Origin: Bacilli bacterium
GTDB taxonomy: Bacteria > Bacillota_I > Bacilli_A > ML615J-28 > CAG-698
Length of the DNA: 8,709 nucleotides
Assembly (NCBI GenBank): GCA_016282055.1
Contig: JAEEJT010000065.1
Span: 1 to 8,709 of the forward strand
Direction: 5' to 3'
The notes under the pieces were generated by a model. The model saw only the letters and a list, made by a program, of their open reading frames with translations. It ran no database searches and was not told the origin of the DNA. The first letter of the stretch is position 1, and every line of letters begins with the position of its first letter. The translations under genes and the position numbers were made by a program. Below, in pieces: positions 1 to 6,911 of this stretch.

Positions 1-939
1 GAAAGTATTAAACTTACCATTAGTAACGACTTCTTTATAATAAGTAGCTACACCATCACTATCAAATGAAGATTGAATTAATCTATCTTCACATAAAGGA
101 TCATCAATGATTGTAACTAAATCACTCATAATCTTTTTACCAACTTTATCTTTTAAAGGAGTCAAATTCTTTAAGGCAGATTTTGCTGAAAAAATATCAG
201 AAAATCCTTCAAATAAATCACTCATAGCATCTTCTTGAATAATAACTTTATAAGTTCCTGATTCACAAGGTTCAGCACCTAACATATCAATACTCTTTTT
301 ACTTGTCTTTTTAGCAAGAGTTTTAACATCTAAATCATTGAAACTATGAGCAATACATTTATCAAATCCTAAACGTTTTTCTTCTTTATTATTATCATTG
401 TGACTTACAACTTCAACAAATACTCCACAATAACCGTTTTTAGAACTTAATTTTAATCCCTTAGAATTTACTTTTTCATATTCTTTTACACATTCAGTGT
501 AATTACAATAAGGAAGAGATTCTACTCTACTATCATAATCAAAACAATTCTTTTCAAGTTTCTTTAATAAAGCAATTTTCTTTTTACTAGAAACATTTAA
601 AAAATCATTATCATATTCTTTAACTTTAGCGTATTCTTTACTACCTTCGAATAAGAATTCTTCTTCTAAAGAATTTTTATATTTTAAGTTATCATAAAGT
701 TTCTTTAATAGTTTATCTATTTCTTTATCACTTAATTCACTTAAATTATTAGTGAAAGTCATAGAACATACTTTATTATCAACAAGTCCTTTAAAAGTTG
801 TATGAACAATGTTTCCATTTTCATTCTTATCAACGTTACCATTAAATAATGTAATATCATTAGTGTGAGTTTTAGAAACAACTACTTCAAAATCAGAAAA
901 ACCTATTTCTTTAGCTTTATTAATAATTTTATCTAGCAT
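1..939 (-). CDS. tldE: TldE/PmbA-like subunit of the TldD-TldE protease, C-terminus missing (partial)
   Basis: The first 313 codons are present and the rest lies beyond the left edge; the family is usually about 440-450 residues, so roughly 130 are missing. The translation starts MLDKIINKAKEIGFSEFEVV and has the TldD/PmbA N-terminal fold. A middle segment around residues 225-245 (GTYKVIIQEDAMSDLFEGF) occupies the place where TldD has HExxxH, but no such motif is present, which is normal for the non-catalytic TldE partner. The late segment IIDDPLCEDRLIQSSFDSDG matches the conserved substrate-channel region of the family. In E. coli the TldD-TldE heterodimer is a cytoplasmic metalloprotease that degrades unfolded peptides and helps mature microcin B17. 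The ATG at 939 overlaps the end of tldD by 7 bp and has GAGGT 8 bp upstream, so the pair is translationally coupled. Direct adjacency to tldD makes TldE more likely than a second TldD. Confidence 0.88.
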   Translation of the reverse strand, partial: MLDKIINKAKEIGFSDFEVVVSKTHTNDITLFNGNVDKNENGNIVHTTFKGLVDNKVCSMTFTNNLSELSDKEIDKLLKKLYDNLKYKNSLEEEFLFEGSKEYAKVKEYDNDFLNVSSKKKIALLKKLEKNCFDYDSRVESLPYCNYTECVKEYEKVNSKGLKLSSKNGYCGVFVEVVSHNDNNKEEKRLGFDKCIAHSFNDLDVKTLAKKTSKKSIDMLGAEPCESGTYKVIIQEDAMSDLFEGFSDIFSAKSALKNLTPLKDKVGKKIMSDLVTIIDDPLCEDRLIQSSFDSDGVATYYKEVVTNGKFNTF

Positions 940-2333
940 TGTTTTTTACCTCTTCCACCAACTGTAATATTTTGAACACGAATTGTTGGTTGACCAACAT
1001 CAGTAGGAATACTACCACTTAAAGAACCACACATTCCATGACCAAACTCTAAGTTATCTGATATCATATCGATGTTTTTAAGAATTTCAGCTCCACTACC
1101 AACTAAAGTTGCTCCTCTAACTGGTTTTGTTATCTTTCCATCTTCAATCATATAACCTTCATTTACAGCAAAATTAAATTCACCAGTGGCAGGATTTACA
1201 CTTCCTCCACCCATCTTTTTAGCAAATAAACCATATTTAGTATTCTTAATAATATCTTCAAACTTATCTTTGCCAGGAGCAAAGAATGTATTAGTCATTC
1301 TTGATGTAGGAGAATATGTAAAATCTTGTCTTCTACTAGATCCTGTAATAGGATGATTCATTACTCTACTATTTCTAAAATCAACTAAATAAGTTTTTAA
1401 TACACCATTTTCAATTAAAACATTCTTTTGGGTTGGTGTTCCCTCATCATCATAGTTTAAAGATCCCCATTGATTACATCTACTTCCATCATCAATAGCT
1501 GTAACAATATCAGATGCTATCTTTTGATTTAATTTACCACAGAATACACTAGCATTCTTAGCAACACTTGTTGCTTCAAGAGAATGAACACAAGCTTCAT
1601 GTAATAAAACTCCACCAAAACCATTATTAACTACAACTGTCATCTTTCCACCGACCATTTCATCGGCATCAACCATAGTAACAGCACTCTTACTAGTTTC
1701 TGTTGCAAACTCTTTTAAATCATAGTTATCAAATACTTCATAACCACAAGTTCCACCAATAGAATCAGATGCTGTTTGCATATTATGACCAGTTCCAGCA
1801 ACAACATTTAAACCAAGTCTAACATTACATCTTAAATCTTTAATAAATGTACCTTTAGAATTAATGATACAAACATTAGATTCAACATCATATAAACTAA
1901 CAATAACTTGACTTACTTTTTTACTATATTTTCTTGCTAGTTTATTAACTGATTTAACTAAACTAGCTTTATAACTATTTTTAACTTTATGAGGAAGTTT
2001 AACTGGATTTACAATATTTCTTTCACCTTGTTCTTTAAAAGGTAAAGCTTCATATTTAGTATCTCCTTTAATTCCACTTCTTAAGTTTTTAGCTAAAGCT
2101 TTTAATTCTTTAACATCCCATGTATTAACATAACCAAATACTTCTTGACTATCTTTTAATATTCTAATAGATGCACCATGTTTAACATTTGTGCTTACAT
2201 TATCAATAGCATTAGAAATTAAATGAGTTGTATTTGTTGTTGTATCCTCTAAATATATTTCAGCAAAATCAGCACCAGTTGCTAAAGCAACTTTTAAAAT
2301 ACTACTTGCTTGCTTTTCAGAAATAAACTTCAT
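933..2333 (-). CDS. tldD: TldD metalloprotease subunit
   Basis: This 466-residue protein has near full family length (about 450-480). The zinc-binding HExxxH motif is H245-E246-A-C-V-H250, in the context GGVLLHEACVHSLEA, and the conserved C-terminal metal-ligand cysteine is C435 in GHGMCGS. Other family marks are DDEGTPTQKNVLIENG (about 295-310), the SSRR segment at 332-335, and the closing VGQPTIRVQNITVGG (446-460). TldD is the catalytic half of the TldD-TldE heterodimer and cleaves unstructured peptides in the cytoplasm. The canonical motif usually reads HEAVGH; here the glycine before the second histidine is valine and the preceding residue is cysteine, but all ligands remain. The ATG is preceded by AGGAGGT at 5 bp, and that site overlaps the gltX stop codon. 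The last codons (RGKKQC) carry the Shine-Dalgarno site and the start of tldE. Identification is firm; substrate is unknown. Confidence 0.95.
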   Translation of the reverse strand: MKFISEKQASSILKVALATGADFAEIYLEDTTTNTTHLISNAIDNVSTNVKHGASIRILKDSQEVFGYVNTWDVKELKALAKNLRSGIKGDTKYEALPFKEQGERNIVNPVKLPHKVKNSYKASLVKSVNKLARKYSKKVSQVIVSLYDVESNVCIINSKGTFIKDLRCNVRLGLNVVAGTGHNMQTASDSIGGTCGYEVFDNYDLKEFATETSKSAVTMVDADEMVGGKMTVVVNNGFGGVLLHEACVHSLEATSVAKNASVFCGKLNQKIASDIVTAIDDGSRCNQWGSLNYDDEGTPTQKNVLIENGVLKTYLVDFRNSRVMNHPITGSSRRQDFTYSPTSRMTNTFFAPGKDKFEDIIKNTKYGLFAKKMGGGSVNPATGEFNFAVNEGYMIEDGKITKPVRGATLVGSGAEILKNIDMISDNLEFGHGMCGSLSGSIPTDVGQPTIRVQNITVGGRGKKQC

Positions 2334-2337
2334 TTAT

Positions 2338-2344
2338 ACCTCCT
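2338..2344 (-). promoter_or_regulatory. Shine-Dalgarno site of tldD overlapping the gltX stop
   Basis: On the minus strand the sequence is TAGGAGGTATAAATG: the gltX stop TAG supplies the first bases of the AGGAGGT ribosome binding site, with 5 bp to the tldD ATG. Ribosomes finishing gltX end on the tldD entry site, which favours coupled translation. Confidence 0.85.
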
Positions 2345-3785
2345 ATTTTAACCAACTAATAGCTTTATTTAATCTATTAATTGATTCAGTCTTACCCAAT
2401 ATATCAGCCATTTCAACTGATCCACCAGGAGTTACATTGTAACTTGTTAAAGCAATTCTTAAAACTGTATAAACTGCTCCACTCTTTAACTCTAAATCTT
2501 CACTTGCTTTTAATATTACAGCATGTAAATTATCTTCAGTAAATTCAATTTTTTCAAGCATTGGAACAGTATGTTCAAGTACTATTAAAGCAACATTTTC
2601 GTCAATTTTAAATTTTTTATTGAAATATTGATCTTTAGTGATTTCTTTAAAGTCATCAATAAATTCAACTTTTTCAATGATATCACTAAACTTTTCAATT
2701 CTTGATTGTAATAATTTACCAAATTTACTATAATCGTATCTATCTTTAATACTAGACTTTTCAAAGTAAGGAGTTGCTTTTTTCATAAATGTATCAAAGT
2801 CTAATTCTTTAATATATTCACCATTTAACCAACTCATCTTAGCTTCATCAAATATAGAACTTGATTTACTAAGTCCACTTATAGAGAACTTTTCAATAAG
2901 TTCATCCATACTAAATTTCTCTTGCTCTCCTTTTGGACTCCATCCAAGTAAAGCAATATAATTTATAATTGCTTCTGGTAAATATCCTTTTTCGATAAAA
3001 TCTTCGAAGTTAGCATCACCATAACGCTTACTTAACTTTCTTGTTGCATCCTTCATAATAGGAGTTAAATGAATATATTGAGGACGTTCCCATCCAAAAG
3101 CATCATATAATAAATTATACTTAGGAGTACTACTTAAATATTCATTACCTCTCATAACATGACTAATTTTCATTAGATGATCATCAATTACATTAGCAAA
3201 GTTATATGTTGGTAAACCATCTGATTTAATTAAGATTTGATCTTCTAGTTCACTATTAGGAACTTCAACGTGACCAAATACTAAATCTTCAAACGAACTT
3301 ACTCCTTCAGTTGGCATATTTTGTCTTATAACATATTTATCGCCACGATTTAATCTTTCTTGTACTTCTTCTTTAGTTAAATGAAGACAATGTTTATCAT
3401 AACGTTTGACACCATCTTTATTAACTAAACTATCAAGACGTTCTTTATCACAGAAACAATAATATGCAGCACCTTTTTCAACAAGCTCTAAAGCATACTT
3501 CATATAAATATCTTTTCTTTCAGTTTGAACATAAGGACCATAGTTTCCTCCTTCATTAGGTCCTTCACTAATTTCCATCTTAGCATCTTTTAATGTATTA
3601 TAAATAACATCAATTGCTCCAGGAACAAAACGTTCTAAATCAGTATCTTCTATTCTTAAAATAAAGTCACCTTTATTTTGTTTAGCAAATAAATATGCAT
3701 ATAATGCAGTTCTTAAGTTTCCAATGTGCATAAATCCAGTTGGACTTGGTGCAAATCTTGTTCTTACTCTATTTAAATCACTCAT
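2343..3785 (-). CDS. gltX: Glutamyl-tRNA synthetase
   Basis: This 480-residue class I aminoacyl-tRNA synthetase charges tRNA with glutamate in the cytoplasm. The HIGH-type motif is H20-I-G-N23 in FAPSPTGFMHIGNLRTALY, and the KMSKS-type motif is KLSKR at 250-254. A CxC...CxH zinc site is visible at C110, C112, C133 and H135. The segment HVMRGNEYLSSTPKYNLLY (209-227) and IHLTPIMKDATRKLSKR are typical of bacterial GluRS. The C-terminal part (about 320-480) is the helical anticodon-binding region, and the length is normal. The ATG lies 6 bp after GGGAG. Whether it also mischarges tRNA-Gln, as in many Bacillota that use GatCAB, cannot be told from this window. It sits between the ABC-like gene (11 bp gap) and tldD (9 bp gap), so it is probably transcribed with both. 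Confidence 0.97.
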   Translation of the reverse strand: MSDLNRVRTRFAPSPTGFMHIGNLRTALYAYLFAKQNKGDFILRIEDTDLERFVPGAIDVIYNTLKDAKMEISEGPNEGGNYGPYVQTERKDIYMKYALELVEKGAAYYCFCDKERLDSLVNKDGVKRYDKHCLHLTKEEVQERLNRGDKYVIRQNMPTEGVSSFEDLVFGHVEVPNSELEDQILIKSDGLPTYNFANVIDDHLMKISHVMRGNEYLSSTPKYNLLYDAFGWERPQYIHLTPIMKDATRKLSKRYGDANFEDFIEKGYLPEAIINYIALLGWSPKGEQEKFSMDELIEKFSISGLSKSSSIFDEAKMSWLNGEYIKELDFDTFMKKATPYFEKSSIKDRYDYSKFGKLLQSRIEKFSDIIEKVEFIDDFKEITKDQYFNKKFKIDENVALIVLEHTVPMLEKIEFTEDNLHAVILKASEDLELKSGAVYTVLRIALTSYNVTPGGSVEMADILGKTESINRLNKAISWLK

Positions 3786-3789
3786 ATAT

Positions 3790-3799
3790 TTCTCCCTTA
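3790..3799 (-). promoter_or_regulatory. Shine-Dalgarno site of gltX overlapping the ABC-like gene stop
   Basis: The minus strand reads TAAGGGAGAAATATATG. The stop codon TAA of the ABC-like gene merges into AAGGGAG, the gltX ribosome binding site, with 6 bp from GGGAG to the ATG. This is the second stop-in-SD junction of the operon. Confidence 0.82.
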
Positions 3800-5536
3800 T
3801 GAAATCTTAACCTTTCTACCACCAGTTTTAATCATTCTATAGAAGTGTGAATCATGATTATTCATTAAATCGCTATAACTTCCATATTCTATTTGTTTTC
3901 CATTTTCAAGAATTAAAATCTTATCACAATTACTTAATAGATAAGGTTTATCTGTTGCAACAATTGTAATCTTATTCTTAAGTTTTAAAATTTCATTGAT
4001 TAAATCAGTTTCATCACTAGGATTTAAACAACTACCAGCATCAGATAAAATATAAATCTTAGAATCTTTATAAAAAGCATTTGCAAAGATTACTCTACTA
4101 TTAAGTTCATTACTTCTTGATGAATGTAATTTAGTTAATTCTTTATTAGGTAAATCAATAATTTCACTCTTTAATCCACTCTTATATAAAGCATCATTAT
4201 ATCTATATTCATCAAACTCATATGGATAACAAATATTATTTATAATAGTATCATCAAATACTCTACTCTTATCATAAATAGCAGTAATAAATTCTCTTAA
4301 CACTTGAGGATTAATCTTATTTAATTCATTGTTATTTAAAGTTATATTACCATCAATTGGCTTTAAGATTCTTGTGATTAATTCAAATAATACATCCTTA
4401 GATTCTTTTTCAAAGCATAAAACACCAAGTTTTTCACCACGTTTAACTTCAAAACTTACATTCTCTAAATATGTATTTTTACCTACTGTATAACTAACAC
4501 CATTAAACTTAATATTAGAAATCTCATTAATTTGTTGAATTGGTTCACTTCTTAATTCACTACGTAAACTAGAAATATTATCAAGTTCAAGTAATTCTTT
4601 TTCAATAAATGAAGTCTTAATATGTAATGTTGCTGATTTAAATAAGCATCCCATTAATAATGGAGTTGCAAATATAAAGAATACAAATGTTCCAGCAGAA
4701 ATATTATTAGCTTCATTTCTATCTAAAACACCACCAACACCCATAACAATAGAGAATATTAATACACCAAATAAAATAAATACGATAATATTTGTAATTG
4801 TCTCAACTAATTTTTTAGTTCTATTTACTTTTGTATATTTTAAATTTAACTTTTCAAATTGATCTAATTCAAATTCTTGACCGTTTAATAATTTAATATT
4901 TTTTAAATTAGCAAAAGTATCTAATACTTTACCATTATTTCTATTTAAAATATCTTTATATTCATTTTTAAGTTTATTAATAATTAATTCAACTGTAGTA
5001 TGACTAATAACAAAGAAAATACCACTAAATAAAATAACAAGTCCAAATAAAGGTTGAACAATAAAAGATGTTAATAAAAAGCCAAAGATAATCATTACAA
5101 GTTCAAAAAACAATAATAAGTTTTTAAGAACATATTTTTCACTTATAAATTCACAGTTTTTAATAACACGATTAACAAGTAATTGATAATCATCATTAGT
5201 TTCGATTTCTTGCATATCGGCTTTTAAAATAGCATTATAACTATTCATCGCTAAACCATTATATACAAATGAAGTGATTTTAGATTTAATGAATGACAAG
5301 GCAATATAAAGACCAGCACATGCAACACCATCAAATACAAATAGTAATACATATTTAGTAATATTAGTATCACTTGCATCAACGATTACTTTATCAATAA
5401 ATACCTTTACATCGATTAATGCTAGTACTTCTAAACCAACTAAAGCAATAACACTTAAAATGTATAATGAAACATATTTAGCGTTAGAAAACATTAATTT
5501 AAATACTCTTTTTATATCTGCTTTTGTCTTAATCAT
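3797..5536 (-). CDS. ABC-exporter-like membrane protein with a degenerate nucleotide-binding domain
   Basis: The protein has the layout of an ABC exporter half-transporter: about six hydrophobic segments (roughly 20-50, 60-85, 135-160, 163-183, 245-270, 280-300, numbered from the ATG) followed by a nucleotide-binding domain from about 340. Length (579) is normal for the family. The fold is recognisable in VSYTVGKNTYLENVSFEVKR, DDTIINNI, NSRVIFANAF and ILILENGKQIEYGSYSDL. The catalytic motifs are mostly gone. Walker A reads CFEKESKDV (374-382; only its lysine aligns), the Q-loop Gln is Asp, LSGGQ reads RSNEL (474-478), Walker B ends ILSDA where ILDEA is expected, SALD reads SCLN, and the H-switch His is Asp529. 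ATP hydrolysis is therefore unlikely in this chain alone. I chose the ATG at 5536 because AAAGGTGA lies 5 bp before it; the GTG nine bases further upstream is part of that site. It heads the operon with gltX, tldD and tldE. Substrate is unknown; no partner gene is in the window. Confidence 0.85.
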   Translation of the reverse strand: MIKTKADIKRVFKLMFSNAKYVSLYILSVIALVGLEVLALIDVKVFIDKVIVDASDTNITKYVLLFVFDGVACAGLYIALSFIKSKITSFVYNGLAMNSYNAILKADMQEIETNDDYQLLVNRVIKNCEFISEKYVLKNLLLFFELVMIIFGFLLTSFIVQPLFGLVILFSGIFFVISHTTVELIINKLKNEYKDILNRNNGKVLDTFANLKNIKLLNGQEFELDQFEKLNLKYTKVNRTKKLVETITNIIVFILFGVLIFSIVMGVGGVLDRNEANNISAGTFVFFIFATPLLMGCLFKSATLHIKTSFIEKELLELDNISSLRSELRSEPIQQINEISNIKFNGVSYTVGKNTYLENVSFEVKRGEKLGVLCFEKESKDVLFELITRILKPIDGNITLNNNELNKINPQVLREFITAIYDKSRVFDDTIINNICYPYEFDEYRYNDALYKSGLKSEIIDLPNKELTKLHSSRSNELNSRVIFANAFYKDSKIYILSDAGSCLNPSDETDLINEILKLKNKITIVATDKPYLLSNCDKILILENGKQIEYGSYSDLMNNHDSHFYRMIKTGGRKVKIS

Positions 5537-5541
5537 AATAA

Positions 5542-5549
5542 TCACCTTT
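5542..5549 (-). promoter_or_regulatory. Shine-Dalgarno site deciding the start of the ABC-like gene
   Basis: AAAGGTGA stands 5 bp before the ATG at 5536 on the minus strand. An in-frame GTG at 5545-5543 is made of the bases of this same site, has no binding site of its own, and is therefore not the likely start. Confidence 0.8.
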
Positions 5550-5569
5550 TTACTAAACCTTTATATTTT

Positions 5570-5598
5570 ATATTACCATAAAATACCTAAAAAGTAAA
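5570..5598 (-). promoter_or_regulatory. Predicted sigma-A-type promoter of the ABC-gltX-tldD-tldE operon
   Basis: On the minus strand TTTACT (5598-5593) is followed after 17 bp by TAATAT (5575-5570), and TGG directly before the -10 gives an extended -10 element. Each hexamer matches consensus at 4 of 6 positions. The implied transcript starts near 5563 and has a leader of about 25-30 bases that contains the ribosome binding site. The region is AT-rich, so chance matches are possible; TAAAAT at 5570-5565 is an alternative -10. Confidence 0.5.
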
Positions 5599-5635
5599 GG
5601 TATAAAACAAGATAAATTACCAAACATAAGTTATA

Positions 5636-5664
5636 TTGCAAAAATACATAAAATGTTATATAAT
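5636..5664 (+). promoter_or_regulatory. Predicted sigma-A-type promoter of coaD
   Basis: TTGCAA (5636-5641) and a perfect TATAAT (5659-5664) are 17 bp apart. Transcription would begin near 5671, leaving a leader of only about 13 bases, just enough for GAGGT at 5672-5676 and the ATG at 5684. The TTG that would lengthen the coaD frame upstream is the -35 box, which argues against that longer start. Confidence 0.72.
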
Positions 5665-5683
5665 TATTAATGAGGTAAAGACT

Positions 5684-6193
5684 ATGAATAATAAAAATAT
5701 TGCTATTTATCCTGGTTCTTTTGACCCAGTTTCAAACGGTCACATTGATATAATAAGACGTGCTAGTCGTGTTTTTGATACACTTTACGTCTTAGTCTCA
5801 CTAAATCCTAATAAAAACTATGTCTTTTCAATTGATGAAAGAGTTCAAATGATAAAACAAAGTGTAAAAGATTTAGATAATGTTATCGTTGAATCATCAA
5901 ATGAACTAGTTTTAAACTTTGCTAAAGAAAAAAATGCAAAGACTATAATAAGAGGTGTAAGAAATATAATTGATTATGAAAAAGAAATTGCTCTTTTCCA
6001 ATTCAATCGTTCAATAGACAGATCTATTGATACATTTATTTTATTTCCATCAACTCACAATTTGTTCTTATCAAGTTCTTCAATTAAAGAACTTGTTAAA
6101 TTTAATTCTGATATTTCACCATATGTTCCAAAAGAACTTGTTGAATTTATCACTAAAAAAATAAAAGAAAAGGAAAAAGAAAGTAGGAATTAA
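5684..6193 (+). CDS. coaD: Phosphopantetheine adenylyltransferase
   Basis: This enzyme transfers AMP from ATP to 4'-phosphopantetheine, giving dephospho-CoA, the penultimate step of coenzyme A synthesis in the cytoplasm. At 169 residues it matches the usual length of about 160. The N-terminal YPGSFDPVSNGHIDIIRRA contains the nucleotidyltransferase (T/H)xGH motif as S17-N-G-H20, with serine in place of the common threonine. RGVRNIIDYEKE at 90-101 corresponds to the conserved RGxRxxxDxxxE segment, and SSSS at 130-133 to the ISSSxVRE motif. The C-terminal tail is rich in Lys and Glu. The ATG is chosen because GAGGT lies 7 bp upstream and the protein then begins as the family does; an upstream in-frame TTG falls in the promoter. 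It is followed after 2 bp by a glutamine-amidotransferase-fold hydrolase gene. Confidence 0.96.
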   Translation: MNNKNIAIYPGSFDPVSNGHIDIIRRASRVFDTLYVLVSLNPNKNYVFSIDERVQMIKQSVKDLDNVIVESSNELVLNFAKEKNAKTIIRGVRNIIDYEKEIALFQFNRSIDRSIDTFILFPSTHNLFLSSSSIKELVKFNSDISPYVPKELVEFITKKIKEKEKESRN

Positions 6194-6195
6194 TC

Positions 6196-6852
6196 ATGAA
6201 ACATAAATTAATAGGAGTTACTGCAAGATTCTTAACTCACGAAGGAACAGAAAGAGAATTTGTTAATAGAAATTATATAGATGCATTATTAAGATATAAC
6301 TGTAATACGATTCTATTAATGTGTGATAATCCAAATCTTGAAGAAGTTTTAGACTTATGTGATGGATTTTTAGTTACAGGTGGATCTGATATTGACCCTA
6401 AATTCTTTGGTGAAGTAAATAACGGTGAATCTGAAGAAGTTATGGAAGAACTAGATATCTTAGATAAACAAGTAATTGAATATGCTGTAAAAACCAAAAA
6501 ACCTCTTCTTGGTATTTGTAGAGGCCATCAATCTATTAATGTTTTCTTAGGTGGTTCTTTAAATCAAGATATTGGTAAAAGCCATAGTGACATTAAAAAT
6601 GGTCATGTTATCACATCAATAAAAAATGATGTACTAAACTTTGATCCAGTATTTGAAGCAAATAGTTATCATCACCAAACACTTAAAAAAGTTGCTCCCG
6701 GATTAAAAGTTATTTGTATGAAAGATGATGTTGTTGAAGCTGTAGTACATGAAAGTCTTCCAATCATTGGAGTACAATGGCATCCTGAAAGACTAATGGA
6801 TTCTAAAGAATCAAAAATGATATTCGATAAATTCTTTAGCTATATGAAATAA
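6196..6852 (+). CDS. Gamma-glutamyl hydrolase, PuuD-like class I glutamine amidotransferase fold (peptidase C26)
   Basis: The 218-residue protein has the class I glutaminase fold. The nucleophile is C108 in LLGICRGHQSINVFLGG, the catalytic His-Glu pair is H196 and E198 in GVQWHPE, and the early loop TGGSDIDP (61-68) is typical of the gamma-glutamyl-GABA hydrolase (PuuD/peptidase C26) group. NSYHHQTLKKVAPGL (156-170) is another mark of that group. Such enzymes cleave gamma-glutamyl bonds in small cytoplasmic compounds. No other putrescine-degradation gene is nearby, so the true substrate is open and I give no symbol. The ATG follows the coaD stop by 2 bp, and its ribosome binding site AGGA lies inside the end of coaD at 7 bp, so the two are co-transcribed. 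Length is slightly below the 230-250 common in the family, but all catalytic residues are present. Confidence 0.88.
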   Translation: MKHKLIGVTARFLTHEGTEREFVNRNYIDALLRYNCNTILLMCDNPNLEEVLDLCDGFLVTGGSDIDPKFFGEVNNGESEEVMEELDILDKQVIEYAVKTKKPLLGICRGHQSINVFLGGSLNQDIGKSHSDIKNGHVITSIKNDVLNFDPVFEANSYHHQTLKKVAPGLKVICMKDDVVEAVVHESLPIIGVQWHPERLMDSKESKMIFDKFFSYMK

Positions 6853-6879
6853 AAGAAGGTCAATTAACCTTCTTTTTTT
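6851..6879 (+). terminator. Intrinsic terminator after the coaD-hydrolase operon
   Basis: AAAAGAAGGT (6851-6860) pairs with ACCTTCTTTT (6867-6876) around the 6-base loop CAATTA, and the right arm runs into an uninterrupted T tract to 6879. The left arm overlaps the stop codon of the hydrolase gene. Confidence 0.9.
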
Positions 6880-6885
6880 ATGCAA

Positions 6886-6907
6886 ACAAAAAGAGGCAAA
6901 TGCCTCT
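6886..6907 (-). terminator. Intrinsic terminator of the 87-residue gene
   Basis: On the minus strand AGAGGC (6907-6902) pairs with GCCTCT (6897-6892) around a 4-base ATTT loop and is followed by TTTTGTTTG. It lies just after the TAA of the small gene and faces the plus-strand terminator, so the two transcription units converge and both stop here. Confidence 0.87.
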
Positions 6908-6911
6908 AATT

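Noticed and set aside
3797..5536. Calling the ABC-like gene a pseudogene
   Set aside because: There is no frameshift or internal stop over 579 codons, the hydrophobic segments and the NBD fold are intact, and its expression signals are strong. Decay would be expected to leave broken frames as well as changed motifs.
5537..5545. GTG start of the ABC-like gene at 5545
   Set aside because: The GTG is part of AAAGGTGA, the ribosome binding site for the ATG at 5536, and has no site of its own.
5636..5683. Upstream TTG start extending coaD by 16 residues
   Set aside because: The TTG is the -35 box of the coaD promoter, and the ATG at 5684 has a proper GAGGT site and matches the family's N-terminus.
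6273..6497. 74-codon open frame on the minus strand
   Set aside because: It lies fully inside the hydrolase gene, antisense to it, is rich in Ser and Lys from the complementary strand, has no ribosome binding site and resembles no protein.
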